A stretch of DNA of 64,000 bases. Origin: Aldrovandia affinis (taxonomy: Eukaryota > Chordata > Actinopteri > Notacanthiformes > Halosauridae). The stretch is from assembly GCA_029706075.1 (NCBI GenBank), contig JAINUG010000487.1, positions 124,001 to 188,000 on the forward strand, written 5' to 3'. This document shows, in pieces, positions 36,246 to 49,063 of the stretch (positions within the stretch are counted from its first letter, which is position 1; each line of letters begins with the position of its first letter). The notes beneath the pieces were generated by a model. That model was not told the DNA's origin and ran no database searches. It saw only the letters and a list, made by a program, of their open reading frames with translations. The position numbers were made by a program, and so were the translations under genes.

Positions 36246-38152
36246 TCCATTGACAGCATGGTACGGCATGGCACGGTAAACATCCATACCCGTAACTATC
36301 CACTGCACAACAGAACCATGAAGATAGGAGGAGTTATCAGAAGTGACAAATTAAGAATGTGGCCGCTGTGGTGAAATTATCATTCACATTGTAATCATTC
36401 CAGCTAAACTTCACAAAAGCAGAACACGGCTTTCCCCATAACATCAGATACAATTTTCTTACCTCTACCTAGCCGTTTGGGAGTCATGTCAGGGGCAGTG
36501 AGTGCAGGAGGTACCATGCAGTCACTTCACACTAGGCTATATATATTGATATTTATTATTTGGCGTTGGTCCTTAAATGAATTGCAATTTACCAATATCA
36601 CATTTAATACCTTATATTTCTTACATTTGTAGCCTACATTCTTTAAATCGTATAAAAATGTAAACATTATCTATATTTGTCTCTGTGTTTACATCTGTGC
36701 TTTTATGTAGCTTGTCACTGCAAAAATATGTCCGGCTTGAGCTATGAGTAGTAGTGAACAATATATCGCTATTCCAATATGAGCATTTGTAATATCATAC
36801 CACCAGACTTTGCGATACAAGTCTATACAAGTCATTGCTTGACGCTGGGTGCATGTTTTGTCTTACATTTGTTTCCCACAAATATACTTGCAGACTAGCT
36901 TTGTCTCCCCAGAACTCATTTACCAAAATCACATCCCAAACTCAGTCCCAGCCCAAGCAAGATTCAATCTCAGATGTGTTTGAAAATCAACGTCACACGA
37001 ACGGCACAACGGTGAAAGAAACAGTAGGACAGCTGTGTTCATTCAGTAATTTCAGTAAGTTCAACAGAAACAGTTGAATAATCTTTTTCAACATTTCAGT
37101 AGGCTAAACTAATATTGGGAAAAACATACAAGTGCGTTTATCCACCTTTAGAGGCTCGCAGGCCAGTAGTGTGGTTACCCAGAGGTCCCTCTACCAGAGC
37201 TGTGCCACAAAACTGAACCTTAAAAGAGGCTCTCAAGATCAATGCAAGCGGAATCCTAACTCCAGGGAGAACTGACCGGGTCCTGGTGGGTTTGATCAAA
37301 GTATGGAGGCCAGAGTGTGGGCGACTTACCCTACTCTAAAGGAGGAGGTGCGGAAGCACGACTGACCTTCCCCTTACCCTACCTAGGAGGGCACGGAGGC
37401 TATGGGAGAGAGGGAGAACACAAGTGGCCCTAAAGATGCACACCAAACACGGCAAAGTGTTGTTGCACTTCACACTAAAAATACACGGCAGTCCAGGACG
37501 TGCTGAGAAGTAGAGGATGGACAAAGGAAAGTGCCAGTCGCTATTATAATCTGCTCCAGCCGGCCTAAGGACCTATGAGCCCACATGGGTAAGGGTCTAC
37601 TACCCCCGTAAGCCAGAAAATAAGGGCCTAAGCCTCCATACCATAAAACAGGAAAATCAACAAAACAAACCTAAGCAGGGCACAGCTGGTTACGGGCACA
37701 CTTATACACAAAGTAGAATACGCCACCGGCAAGGGTAGAATGTTTGCACTCACAACATAGCAATACTAACAATTAGATGGGAAAACAGTGGTTGCTTGTA
37801 GTTGAGCTGTTGCTTATGACAAAGTACAGGTTTTAAGTCTCCTGCTCACTTCCGTGCCTAGTACATGCAAATATTATATTCAGCACAGACAAGACATAGA
37901 TTCCATTGATACCAATACTATAACTTTAGCATACAATCCCCTGCTTACTTCAGTTCCTAGTACATGCAAAGCATGATTTTCACTTCAGACAAACCAGATA
38001 TAATTGACACAATTACTATAAACTTAGCCTAACTTACCCTTGTACTGCTCCCAGTAAGCAACCATTAGTTCGTCTGATCCAATGAGGAGGGTAAAACCAG
38101 ATACTGTAGTGTGGAAGCAAAAACAAGAGGAGTTTGCACTTATGAAATCCAT
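36246..38152. other. Unassigned non-coding region with a tandem duplication
   Basis: No coding frame is convincing. A ~97-bp unit occurs twice in tandem at about 37841-38035: CCTAGTACATGCAAA is shared, with CACTTC or ACTTC near the starts and ACTATAAACTTAGC-type ends. The segment 37140-37700 is purine/GC-richer than its surroundings (mentions of GGGAGAGAGGGAGAACAC) and could be retroelement-derived, but I cannot assign it. Confidence 0.4.
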
Positions 38153-39400
38153 GTTCTGTCCCTATGTTTTCCAATAGATCACTTAGATAACCTCATATCT
38201 ACACATGGGTTAATTCCTGTATATTTTGTTAACCGGGCCAGTAACATTCCGCTTTATACATAAATAAAACCACTGTTAGTATATTATCAGAATGTCAAGC
38301 AAAACAGAAATATTGCCTACATGCTATGCTTAGAAGTGACATGCCTAGGACTTGAAATGAAACAGATATATTATTATATAAGTTGTGCAGTGATACAGAA
38401 CTTGTTGTACAGAGAATACAAGAATGATGTCAAATATGAATTCAAATTGAAGGCCCAAGTTTTTGTTTGCGCAGCCATAAAATAGTCTCTGTCCGATGAA
38501 GTAATGATCATGTGTAGGGGAGAAATTCTGGAATTCTGGAATGATGGAAAATGTAAACTGATGAGTGTAAAAGTGAAACAAGGGAGAAGGATGATGTGAT
38601 GTGATCATGGGGAGGGGTCAGGTGCGTGTGGTGATGACGTTAAGCTCCGATGCAGGGGTCTATGACATGTTAAAAACCAGATGTATGATAAGGGGGGGCA
38701 GAGCTGTTTTCGCAAACCAGCCAGGTTCCTTGTATCTAATCTTGCATCTAAACCCTTTTACATCAGCCTCTGAAGATTGTGTTAGTTACTGAAGAAGTAT
38801 TAAGTATGGTTGGGATCCCTCAGCCTAACTGGCCCTGGCTGAGGTCTGATTCTCCCACAGTGTGGGAAGAAAAATTAAGGAAACCTTTGCATTTAGGGCC
38901 CCATTCGCTGTCCCTATGTTGTCTAATAGATCACTCAAAATACAATAAGTGCAGGATGCTGAGCCATACAATGAACACAATGGAGGCAAACATAAAACTC
39001 AGATCGAGAGTCATTGGGCAGTGAATTATCTCTGTCCGAGGAGGTCGTGGTTGTGAGTAGAGGAGGGGGTCAGGCTTCACATCCTGACAGCCAATTACCA
39101 GATGCCGTTCACATCCTGACAGCCAATGACCAGATGCTGTCCACATCCTGAAAGCCATGACCAGATGCCACACTCGTGGATGTAACTCAATAAGGGTACT
39201 TCCCCACCTGACAAGACCACAATGGGAAGAATATAGGTGGCCGGGTCCACCCGTCACTAAGATTTATGAGCCCAGTTCGGGCAAGGCTCCGCAGCACGAA
39301 GGGTGAGAGGATGTGGATTAACAATTAAACAAGTGAATCCCACCACGCTTTAGTCTTTTACCTTTGTATCAGGGATTCTGCAGATTTTACCACCAGCATT
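38153..39400. repeat. Old paired repeats, LTR-like, with CCAAT tandem array
   Basis: CTGTCCCTATGTT-TC-AATAGATCAC occurs at about 38157 and 38907, and TCTCTGTCCGA-GA at about 38494 and 39030, suggesting two diverged copies of one sequence 540-750 bp apart. The second copy carries three 32-bp units at 39076-39171 (CACATCCTGACAGCCAATGA core), a layout typical of retroviral U3 enhancers. An ATTAAA lies near 39322. The reading as degenerate LTRs is inference. Confidence 0.4.
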
Positions 39401-40319
39401 CTTGGGTTGCGTGGCAGGTATACTGTATTATAAATGTCTACACTTAATGTCTACTGCCGTAACAATGCATGAATGCTAGATTAGTTTAGCGAGGGATGGT
39501 GCATCAGAGATGGTTAAATTCAACATTGGTAATAATTAAGCCACGTACCCTGCCTCGTTTAGCAAACAGTAGTTTGCTGTTTGGGCACGTTGGGAAGGCT
39601 CCGACTACACTGCAGTAACGAGGCATTTCAATGCATTAACACAATAACGCAGCAAAGCGCTGAACAACAATATTAAGATCCTACCTACCAGCTAATTATT
39701 TCAGCGAAGCAGGCACATGGACACACTCATGTCCAACGATAGTTTGGCAGTTCTCGGAGGGATCTGACCTCACGTGAACTTATAACTTTATTCTGGGCGG
39801 GGACTGGATATCAGGGCATAGGGTGTCTATCAGTCCTACTGGCTACATGAGGAATTAAAATGTATATTCTAATTGCGTGAATGAAAATGACAATACTGCG
39901 TGCACTATATTTTGTCTTTTCATGTGTTTATTTCAGTTTTTGTAACACAAACTTAACTCCTAGAATCGCATAAGCCTGTCAATAATGCCAAACTCTATAT
40001 AATAAAATATAAATATATAATAGAATAATAGCCTGTCAATAATCAAAGTGAAGCTAAATAAAAGATGGTGGCTGTGTCTGAACCTGATTTAGCGTGACGA
40101 TTCTGTGATAATTGCGTTTAACAAATCAATGGTCTGCAGTATTGGTAGCTCCACCCTTAGGTCCCTGTTTGGCTCGATAGTACTTAAATAGAGCAGTGGC
40201 TAAAATCAGCAAGGGAACTTAGGTTCGGTAGGGATCGCTTGGCGGTGGAAAAAGCGGCAAAATGCTGGAGTATGTAGGGGTTACCAATCACTAGGCCATG
40301 CCGTACCTTACTGTCTGGT
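39401..40319. other. Unassigned non-coding region
   Basis: AT-rich, with no coding frame, inverted ends or repeats that I can name. Confidence 0.5.
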
Positions 40320-40620
40320 GGAAAAACAGCATTATTTATTTTCTTTTTAAACCGCTCCAATATGGCTTTTGATGTATTTTTTGGGTCATTGTCCCTCTGA
40401 AATATAAATCTGTCAAGTCCCAGGTATTTTGTAAACTGCAGCAGGGTTTCCTCAAAGATTTGTCTATATCTTGCTCTCTATTTTGACAAGTTTTCTAGTC
40501 CCTGAAGCAGAGAAGCATTCTCATAGCATTAGGGTTCTGCCACCATGTTTCACAGTAGGGATAATTTTCTTGGGATGTCTTTTAGGCTTGTGTGACACAC
40601 ACAAAATGTCTGGTCATTTG
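40320..40620 (-). mobile_element. Tc1/mariner fragment, 3' part
   Basis: The plus strand text (TTTTGGGTCATTGTCCCTC, CACCATGTTTCACAGTAGG) is the reverse complement of the DDE region of a Tc1 transposase, whose VKHGGGRTLM-type block is common in fishes. It seems to be the 3' part of the element whose 5' part is at 41990-42803, with other sequence in between. Frames are broken. Confidence 0.6.
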
Positions 40621-41267
40621 TGTCAAGGTGTATCTTTATTTTGGTAAAATGCTTATTTTGTGAGTAATTCTGTCAATATAATGCATTTTTTACATTTCTT
40701 TTTTTTCAAGTTTTTCTCCCTATTTTTGTGGCTAATTATACCCTTTATTTATTTTAATTTTCCCACCCCACTTGAGGTTGGTACTCATCTCTACGAAGCA
40801 AGATAATTCTCTTAGGGCAGCTATCTCCACCTCATTCGAGATGGAATTCGCCCATCCAAGTTCTGGATTAAACCTTGAGGCCTCTACATACATCTACATA
40901 ACTTGTGCAACTTCTTTGTGGTTTGTGCAATGCAACAATGTCGCAAGCACTCTGCAATTTATATGTCTGCAAAGGTTATGTGCAGCCTATGCAATATGGT
41001 GTCCTTACACTCTGTACACTAGTAGGTGTCAATGTATAGAATAAGGTCGATAAAGCTTTCACGAAAGTAGGGAAACTCCCGTATCTTTGAACTTCTTCAG
41101 CCAATCTTTCCGGAAGTTGGTTCATTTTATACCGTGTTGAACAAATTATGCTACCTATCTATATGGTTAGCTACTGTTAGTGAGCTTTATTTGGCCATGA
41201 TACCAGATTTCTAGCTAGATAGATATCGATAGTTTTGCTTAGCTAATGCTAACATAGATATATACAG
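40621..41267. other. Unassigned segment inside the split Tc1
   Basis: T-rich at the start; a 90-codon plus frame at 40772-41044 has no recognisable domain. The stretch lies between two parts of a Tc1 copy and so may be an insertion. Confidence 0.35.
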
Positions 41268-41435
41268 GTATGGTATGCAGCTGCCAACAAAGATGTCTAT
41301 CACTGTATTTCTGCACTGATCTCTTGTGCAAACTATGATTGTTCTTACCATGTATTAATGCACATCTAGTAAGTCGCTCTGGATAAGAGCATCTGCTAAA
41401 TGCTTAAAATGTAAAATGTATAAAAAATGATGTAC
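41268..41435 (+). mobile_element. L2-clade LINE 3' tail
   Basis: It matches 58470-58620: GTGGTATGC-type start, TTCTGCACTGATCTC, CCATGTATTAATGCACATC and GTAAGTCGCTCTGGATAAGA, then a GCTAAATGCTTAAAATGTAA tail. It is a short 5'-truncated copy. Confidence 0.75.
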
Positions 41436-41989
41436 TAGCTCGATGAACTATGACTATGACAGCTCAGCCTCCATTTGCTAACCAACCAATCAATGCTGTG
41501 CTGCAGTCGCGAGTTCAATTTTTGTGCTAGGTACGCGACATCCTCTGCAACACCCTCTGCAACATCAACGCAACCTCTGCGATGTGAAGAGAGGATGTCA
41601 CGTTGCAGTCACGTTGCAGTCGCTCAAGCATGCAAAGGTCTTTCATTTAGCACTTAGCGGTGCAGGATGATGGTGGAGAAGTTTGCATACCAATGCAGTG
41701 AAAATGTACTGAAAAGGAGAAAGGGATTTTATTGTAAAACAAATACAATTCAGATTAAACTTAAACCATAAGTGTGTTTAGTATAAATAAGTAAGAATGT
41801 GAAGTTGAAGTATGTTTTATGGTATATGATTGGATTTTATTTTTATACATGTAAAGAATGGATGTGATATTATTTTCTATATTTGGAAAAATAAACAAAA
41901 GTTTAATAAAGATAATCAAGAGATTCAAGAAGGAAAATCACAATTTAATGTCTTGTCATTGTATCCTGTCATTTCAGGAAAAACATGAT
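41436..41989. other. Unassigned segment
   Basis: A CCTCTGCAAC repeat cluster occurs at about 41540-41580 and GTCACGTTGCA twice near 41597. The remainder is AT-rich with no gene. Confidence 0.4.
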
Positions 41990-42803
41990 CTGTTACACGG
42001 TACCACTCCAGATATCCATAAAACTTGCTCCAAATATAGCACGTACTGTTGATGTCAAAAAGTTCAATCCTGGTCTCATCAGACCACAGAATCTTCCTTC
42101 ACTTGATGCCTTCTGGCGAACTCTAGGCAAGTTTTCATGTGAGTTTTCTTCAACAATGGCTTTTTTCTTCCCACCCTCCCATAAAGCACAGATTTGTGAA
42201 ATACGCAGTCTATTGTTGTCCCATGGACAGTTTCTCCCATCTCTGCCATGGAAGACTGTAACTGTCAAAATTGTGGTAGACCTCTTGGTGATCTCCCTAA
42301 CAACTGACCTTCTCACCCGGATGGTCAGTTTTGGAGGACGGCCTGTTCAAGGCAAATTCTCTGTTGTTCCATATTCTCTCCATTTCTTTATGATGGACAC
42401 ATTGAAATCTAATTATATCCTTCCCTTGATTGGCGCTTTTGAATAAACTTTTTTGGATTTGCTTGGAATGGTCTTTGGTCTTCATGATGACGCTCTTGTT
42501 TGGAAATGCATTAATCATCCATGGGACCTCTCACAAACAGGTGTATTTAATTCTAATTCTAAAAACCTTAATTGTACACAGGCGTATATTTAGGTGTTTT
42601 AGCAAAATGGTGATTATTTTTAGTATTCATTATTGACTGTTTTTCTTTGTAATAAAAAAAATGTACAGCTGTTTTTTATTTGACATTATAGAGTATTTTG
42701 TGTTGATCATTGGCAAGAAATCCCAATTAAATCCATTTCATTCCATGAAGTAAGAACATGAAATGTGAAAAATTCAAAAGGGGGTGAATAGTTTTTATAC
42801 CCA
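41990..42803 (-). mobile_element. Tc1/mariner fragment, 5' part
   Basis: On the minus strand it begins near 42803 with a terminal sequence like CTATTCACCCCCTTTTGAAT and runs through broken transposase blocks (42316-41993 carries RRSVVREITKRSTT, the helix-turn-helix part). The plus-strand text GGTCTCATCAGACCACAGAA is the usual WSDETR-type region of Tc1 relatives. Together with 40320-40620 it forms one disrupted element. Confidence 0.65.
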
Positions 42804-44811
42804 CCATAATTGTGTGTACTGTCAATGTATGTATATTATACAATTTGTTTACACTACACACTTATACTCTGTAAAATTCTGCTAACAGCTCATGATTTGT
42901 TCTGTACAGATTTGATGTGAAGTAATGTGGCAATAAAGCACACACATCAGTTTTCAATACTGGACTGTCTGTTCATCAATTGGTCACTTTTATGATTTAG
43001 TTACAAAGTAGCTAAATGTTACATATTACATGTTTGCATATTATCTACATCTCAAATTGTTATATACTTAACCAATCCATCACAATTCATTCTACCACTA
43101 GGAACCCCCTCTGTAATATGACACATCTCTCACATTATTGAATATGGTGAAGTTCAGTATTTTTCCAGAGACCCTGCCACTGGCACATGTGTGCCAATGG
43201 GCCCAAGGCTTCCTGCAGCGACATTAGGCTTTGCAATAGACCAAAGCATACATATAACTTGAGGTAAGCCCACTTTGTGTCTTTGTACCTCAGCCAGTTT
43301 CCCTCTTTCTTTAATATCACACCTGGTCAGAAATCCAGTAGAGGTGGGACAGTAATTTTAAGTGCCTGGTCATGTGGCAGCAATTGACCACATGTTGAGG
43401 TGGGCATACCCTGAGGACTCTCTGAAGTAGTTAATTACCCCCTATTTACTTAATTCCGGACCATATTTGCAAAATGACAACCTGCAACACAAATCCTCAT
43501 TAAATAACATCTTGTAGTTTGGGTCATGCCTAGGAATCATCCAATCATCCAATATACAACTGGTAGCATATTTATTTCTATACACAAAGAAGAATACAGT
43601 GTTTTCTTGCTCAAAGATTGATGTCCTAACAAGAGGGCTGTGTGACATATGAACACACATATCTACAGATATACCTAGAGGCAAATGGGTAATTTGTATA
43701 TTTGAATATACATGGCATGTTCTTTCCCAGTAAAGACAGCCTCCAAGGCAAGCAATGTTATGCAAATATAACTGTCTCTGATCCAGAAAATTCAAAAGTA
43801 CAGCTATGAGCACCAACTGGTGGTCATTTATCATTGGAAGATGAACAGAAAGTAATGTTATTAATGACAATGCTGATGATAGAATAAACAAATAAATAAA
43901 CTACTACTGTATTTGATTGAATATAACATTTTCAGCATTTCATGTTTTTTTAAGAACTAACAATATACATACCCCATTGGTAATGTTTGCCTTAATAAAT
44001 ACAGATATAACTTTAAACCAGAAAAAAAATACAGCCAACAGTTTGCAGTACAAAGAGAAAACATTCCAGGTATGTTCCATACTTTCAATGTTAAAAATTA
44101 TGTGGATTTTATTTATTTATTAAAAGTTATTCCTTCATACCTTTTTGAGTAGAAAATTAATGCAGGCTAGAGTCTTTGTTTCCATGTTTCAAATATACCG
44201 TTTTTTTTATAAAGCAGAGTGCCTACTGGGTCTGTTCCCCCAAGTACAGATCAACAATAACCAATGATTGAAAGAGAATGGTGGCACGTTAAACACAGTG
44301 GGTCTTTACACCCCTCTTTAGCCGCAGAGCACACATACTGCTAATCACATTAAAAAAAGTCATTGTTTTGAACAGGATGAGACATAAAATAGGGGGAAAT
44401 TGAACCTGGGGGAGACGAGAGGGGAGATACATCATAGAGGGGAATTGAACTGGGGGGGTAGATGAAGTTATCACAAATGTTGGCAAATGGTTATAGTCTT
44501 CAACATAAGGTGAGAAACATCAAAGGGGGTAATTGAATTGAAGACTCCCATGTATTCCAACACTGGATATTGCAGCACATTTCCAATTAGGTTATACATT
44601 TCTTTGAAGACTGATGTTGCTTTGTTTTTCATATCTCATATTGACCCTGATTAGGCACATTCAGTGCAAGAGCCTTCCTTTACCTTTACGATTAACTGTC
44701 ACCTTCTTTTTAAATAAATTATTTTCATTGTCTTTTAAACAGAAATTTGAAACAATGTTCAAGTCCAGAGAGTCCTAATGAAATAAGTTTGCTGCTGTCA
44801 GTTTGTTTGTG
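42804..44811. other. Unassigned non-coding region
   Basis: The 149-codon minus frame at 43891-43442 and the 61-codon frame at 43320-43135 have no known domain or splice context. At about 44385-44540 there is a loose G-rich minisatellite (AGGGGGAAATTGAAC, AGGGGAATTGAAC, AGGGGGTAATTGAATTG). Nothing else is recognised. Confidence 0.45.
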
Positions 44812-45632
44812 TACTCGGTCTGCAACAACGTTAGGTGGGTGGTACGTGTCAAAGTAACATCCACATGTATGCCAGGACCCAAGGTTTTCCAGCAGAACAT
44901 TGTCCAGAGCATCACACTGCCTCTGCTGGCTTGCCTTCTTCCCATAGTGCATCCTGGTGCCATCTCTAACCCAGGTAAATGACACACACACCCGGCCATC
45001 CACATGATGTAAAAGAAAATGTGATTCATCAGACCAGCCCACCTTCTTCCATTGCTCCATGGTCCAGTTCTAACGCTCATGTCCCCATTGTAGGCGCTTT
45101 TGGCAGTGGACAGGGATCAGCATGGGCACTCTGACCAGTCTGCGGCTACACAGCCCCATACGCAGCAAGCTGCGATGCATTGTGTGTTCTGACACATTTC
45201 TATCATAGCAAGCATGCACTTTTTCAGCAATTTGTGCTACAGTAGCTCTTCTGTGGGATCGGACCAGACGGGCTAGCCTTCGCTCCCCACCTGCATCAAT
45301 GAGCCTTGGACACCCAAAATGACAACCCTTGGACCCTGTCGCCGGTTCACCAGTTGTCCTTCCTTGGACCACTTTTGGTAGGTACTAACCACTGCACACA
45401 GGAACACCCCACAAGAGATGGGGTTGCTGTTTTGGAGATGCTCTGACCCAGTTATCAAAGACATTCAGATCCTTATGCTTGCCAATTTTTCCTGCTTCTA
45501 ACACATTAACTTCAAGAACTGACTGTTCACTTGCTGCCTAATATATCCCACCCCTTGACAGGTGCCATTGTAATGAGATGATCAATGTTATTCACTTCAC
45601 CTGTCAGTGGTTTTAATGTGTGGCTGATCGGT
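44812..45632 (-). pseudogene. Tc1-type transposon copy, truncated
   Basis: It is the same family as the element in the klf15 intron. The right end (45632) has the inverted-repeat text GTGGCTGATCGG, and the minus strand reads from the end through the helix-turn-helix blocks (VSEHTMHRSLLRMGL) to the first part of the DDE domain (WKKVGWSDESHFLLH). It stops near 44812 without the second end. Frames break near 45070 and 45370, so no active transposase is made. It is followed within about 25 bp by another Tc1 family at 45656. Confidence 0.75.
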
Positions 45633-45655
45633 GTGTATATATATATATATATATA

Positions 45656-47003
45656 CAGTGCCCTTCAGAATTATTGGCACCCTTGGTGATGATGAGCAAA
45701 AAAGGTTCCTGCCCCTGCATTTAGTACTTTGTGCACCCTCCCCTTGCAAAGATAACAACACTAAGTCTTCTCCTAGAATACTTGATGAGGTGGGAGAACA
45801 CATAGCAAGGGATCTGAGATCATTCCTGCATACTGAATCTCTCCAGATCCTTCAGAGTCATTGGTCTTCGCATGTGGACACTTTGTGTGGATTTTAAGGT
45901 ATGCTTTAAATCATCGTCCTTCTGGAAGATCCAGACAGAACCCAGTTTTAGCTTCCTGACAGAGGCAGCCAGATTTTGATCTAAAATCTCCTGGTACTTG
46001 TGGATTTGGAAGTAAAACAGCCCCACAACATCACAGATCCACCACCATACTTCACAGAGGGGATTAGGTTATTTTCTGCATGACCATCCCTCTTTTTATA
46101 CCAAACCCACCTCTGGTGTTTGTTGCCAAAAAGCTCTATAAAGCTCTCAAAGTTCCAGTGATGTTTACCAAACTCCAGGCACTTATGTATAGTTTGATGA
46201 GAGCAGAGGCTTTCTTCTGGCAAGCCGTCCAAATAGCTTGTTGGCATGGAGGTGGCATCTAATTGTAGTTTTGGAGACTTGGTGACCCCAAAATGCTAAA
46301 ACAAATAAACTGCAATTCTCCAACTGTGATCATTGGAGAAATTCTTGCCTCTCAAACCATCCTCCTCACTGTGTGTGGATATATGCAAACATTAATATAG
46401 TATGCCATTATATATATAGCCGGGGGGTCAAAATATGCTTGCGTCTTCTTGCAGGCAGGTTCAGCTCCAGTTGTTTTAATTATTGCCCTAATGGTGGAGA
46501 TGGGTATTTTCAGGCATATAGCTTTTTTTATAACCACTGCCTGATTTATGAAGGTCAACAACATTTCATGTTTCATTTCATTTGTGTATTCTCTGATCTT
46601 CTCCATGTTGATGGATGACTAAGGGAGTTTAGCCTGTGTGTCACCTCGTATTTATACCCCAGTGAAACAGAAAGTAATGAATGACTACTTAAGAGTTCCT
46701 AAAGACTCAGGTGAACTTTTATATATAAAAAGTAAAAAATTATATATATAAATGGGAATATATTTAATTTAGATTTTGTTCATAAGAACTTCTAAGGGGG
46801 AAAATAATTGTGACACATGTTTTTGAGAAAAATGTTTATTTATTGATTTTAAGTTATTTTAATAATTTTACTTCAAATAAAGGTTAGGTTAGATTTTGCT
46901 CATATTTTGAGTGTAAGATCAAGCTGATGAACAATAAAGACATTTATTCATAGCCTTTTTTGCTCATTTTTACCAAGGGTGACAATAATTCTGCAGGGCA
47001 CTG
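45656..47003 (-). mobile_element. Tc1-type transposon, 1,348 bp, both ends present
   Basis: The left end CAGTGCCCTTCAGAATTATT and the inverted right end CAGTGCCCTGCAGAATTATT differ by one base over 20, with TA before the left end. The minus strand holds a broken transposase, including 46247-45981 with RWVWYKKRDGHAENN and the KYGGGSVMLWGCF block before the last part of the DDE triad. This is a different family from its neighbour at 44812. The transposase frame is interrupted and the copy looks inactive. Confidence 0.8.
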
Positions 47004-47011
47004 TGCATATA

Positions 47012-47545
47012 CACTCAGTGGCCACTTTATTAGGTACAACTGTACACCTGCTTGTTAATGCAATTATCTAATCAGCCAATCATGTGGCAGCAATTCAATG
47101 CATAAAAGCATTCAAACATGGTTCAGTTGTTGTTCAGACCAAAAATGTGGAAGAAAAGTAATCTAAGTGACTTTGACCATGGAATGACTGTTGGTGCCAG
47201 AAACTGTTGGTAGGTCTGTGGGCGAAAATGCCTTGTTAATGAGAGAGGTCAGAGGAGAATGGCCAGACTGGTTCAAGCTGACAGGAAGGCGACAGTAACT
47301 CAAATAACCATGCGTTACAACAATGGTATGCAGAAGAGGGTCTCTGAACGCCATTTCACAAAGCATACAGTCACAAAGTCATCTCAATCTGGCTCCACAA
47401 ACATGACAGTGAGTTCAGTGTACTCCAATGGCCCCCACAGTCACCAGATCTTATTCCTAATGGAGCACCTTTGGGATGTGATGAAATGGGAGATTTACAC
47501 AATTGGTAAATGCAAAACAACATTTTTACTTAGGAGGACAATTTG
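47012..47545 (+). mobile_element. Tc1-type transposon with internal deletion
   Basis: It begins CACTCAGTGGCCACTTTATT after TA, a third Tc1-type end. The plus strand then reads scraps of transposase: SDFDHGMTVGARN, GQRRMARLVQADRKATVTQ and, after a large gap, WPPQSPDLIPNGAPLGC in mixed frames. The central DDE part and the right end are missing. Confidence 0.65.
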
Positions 47546-47666
47546 ACCTCTATTTACATCACTAAGCTCTGCTGACAATTTGACCTCAAACTACTTCACT
47601 AACCTCTGCTGACATAATTACAATCAGCTGCAAAAACCTTTGCAAAGAAAGTGTCCTTTTTCAAGA
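47546..47666. other. Short spacer
   Basis: It contains a diverged direct repeat (GACAATTTGACCTC...CTCTGCTGACA twice at about 47538-47612). No gene. Confidence 0.4.
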
Positions 47667-48185
47667 TTAAAGCAACTGCAGTAGCAACAAGTAGCTCATC
47701 TTCCCCAGGTTCAGCTTCAGGTGGTGGGTGGACATCCAGGCAGAGATGACAGCCAGGCAGGCAGAGATCTGTGCCAAGACCTGGGTCTCAGAAGGAGAGA
47801 AGGAGAGGAAGAGTTGAGTTTCATCAGCATAACAGTGATAAGAAAAACCTTGAGCAGAGATGACAGAACCAAGTGACTTGGTGTACAGGGAGAATAGGAT
47901 GGGGCCTAGCACCGAGCCCTGCGGAACTCCGGTGGAGAGGGTGTGGGGAGAGGAGAGGGATCCTCTCCAAGGCCACCTGGTAGGACTGGTCAGCCAAGTA
48001 TGACTTGAACCATGTCAGTGCAGATCCTGAGATTTCCATCTCGAAGAGAGTTGAGAGCAGGATCTGCTGGTCCATGGTATCAAATGCAGCTGACAGGTCG
48101 ACGAGGAGGAAGAGGATGGAGCTAAGAGATTTGGACTTGGCCAGCCTCAGTGACTGAGAGCAGAGCAGTTGCTTCAGTCAAGATT
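47667..48185 (-). pseudogene. L2-clade LINE reverse transcriptase fragment
   Basis: On the minus strand, from 48185: SSILFLLVDLSAAFDTMDQQILL (first catalytic aspartate block), then ISGSALTWFKSYLADQSYQV and, after a frameshift near 47930, LGPILFSLYTKSLGSVISAQ and YHCYADETQLFLSF. The second catalytic motif is YADE instead of YADD. It ends near LKLNLGK. This is a 5'- and 3'-truncated, inactive copy. Confidence 0.8.
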
Positions 48186-48560
48186 GCTTCAATCAGCGGG
48201 AGAGAATGAATGCTTCCTCTTCCTCCTCCCTTTGTGCAAACAGAACCCTCAATTATGTAAAATACAGGGAAGGGATGACATGAAAAAAGATGAATAATAT
48301 TCTATATATGCAAAGTATAATTTGTATAGCATTCGTATAGAGTATAATGCATTATCTACCATACATACATTTGCTTTGTGTCTCTGACCTTGCACTACCA
48401 GTGCAAGAGCAAAACAATTAGGAGGATTGTATATTTCCTAAATGCAATCACAACCCCCTATTCATTAGTCATTGATCGCTCAATAACAGTATTCAAAGGA
48501 GTATGCTTCTTAAGACTAAAAGTACAGGTTAATCTATAATATCATTACCATCATAGTGGC
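48186..48560. other. Unassigned spacer
   Basis: AT-rich with no gene or named repeat. Confidence 0.5.
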
Positions 48561-48963
48561 TCTTGAAAAAGATGGAGCTGGATGGAGCCCGATAGAGTGG
48601 TGGGAGATGGTGAAGGATCGGGTGCGGGGCTACTTCCAGGCAGTCGGACAGAGGAAGGCAAAGGAAAGGAGGGCAAGTTATAACCACCATAATGCTGCCC
48701 TCCAAAGACTGAGCCTCCTCCAGGACCGAGGTGGCCCAGACTGAACAGCATCTCACCGCCCTCTGTCGGGAGGAGCAGAGGAAATACATCTTCCGCTCCA
48801 GGGTCTCAAGGAGGACGAGAGATGCACTCGCCACTTCTTCCTCAAGGCACGGTCAAGGAAAACTGACATTCTCTCCCTGTATAACAATGCAGGGGTGGTG
48901 GTGTCTGAAGAGGCAGAGGTCCGGGAGGTGGCCAGGGAGTTCTACCTGGGTCTGTATGCCAAT
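48561..48963 (+). pseudogene. L1/Tx1-group LINE ORF2 fragment, left part
   Basis: In mixed plus frames it reads WWEMVKDRVRGYFQ, then a basic linker, SRTEVAQTEQHLTALCREEQ, and DILSLYNNAGVVVSEEAEVREVAREFYLGLYAN, the region between endonuclease and RT of Tx1-type LINEs. It is interrupted at 48964 by a DNA transposon and resumes at 50144 in the same frame. Confidence 0.7.
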
Positions 48964-49063
48964 TCATAGCTTTCAGTCACGTGGTTTCTTCCCTAGTAAC
49001 CGCCAACCTGCCGGGTAAAAAGTGTGATAACGTGACGTCATCGCATGGTAAACATTGGGGCAA

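Noticed and set aside
43442-43891. 149-codon minus-strand frame as a host gene
   Set aside because: No recognisable domain, no splice or promoter context, AT-rich surroundings; length is possible by chance in 64 kb.
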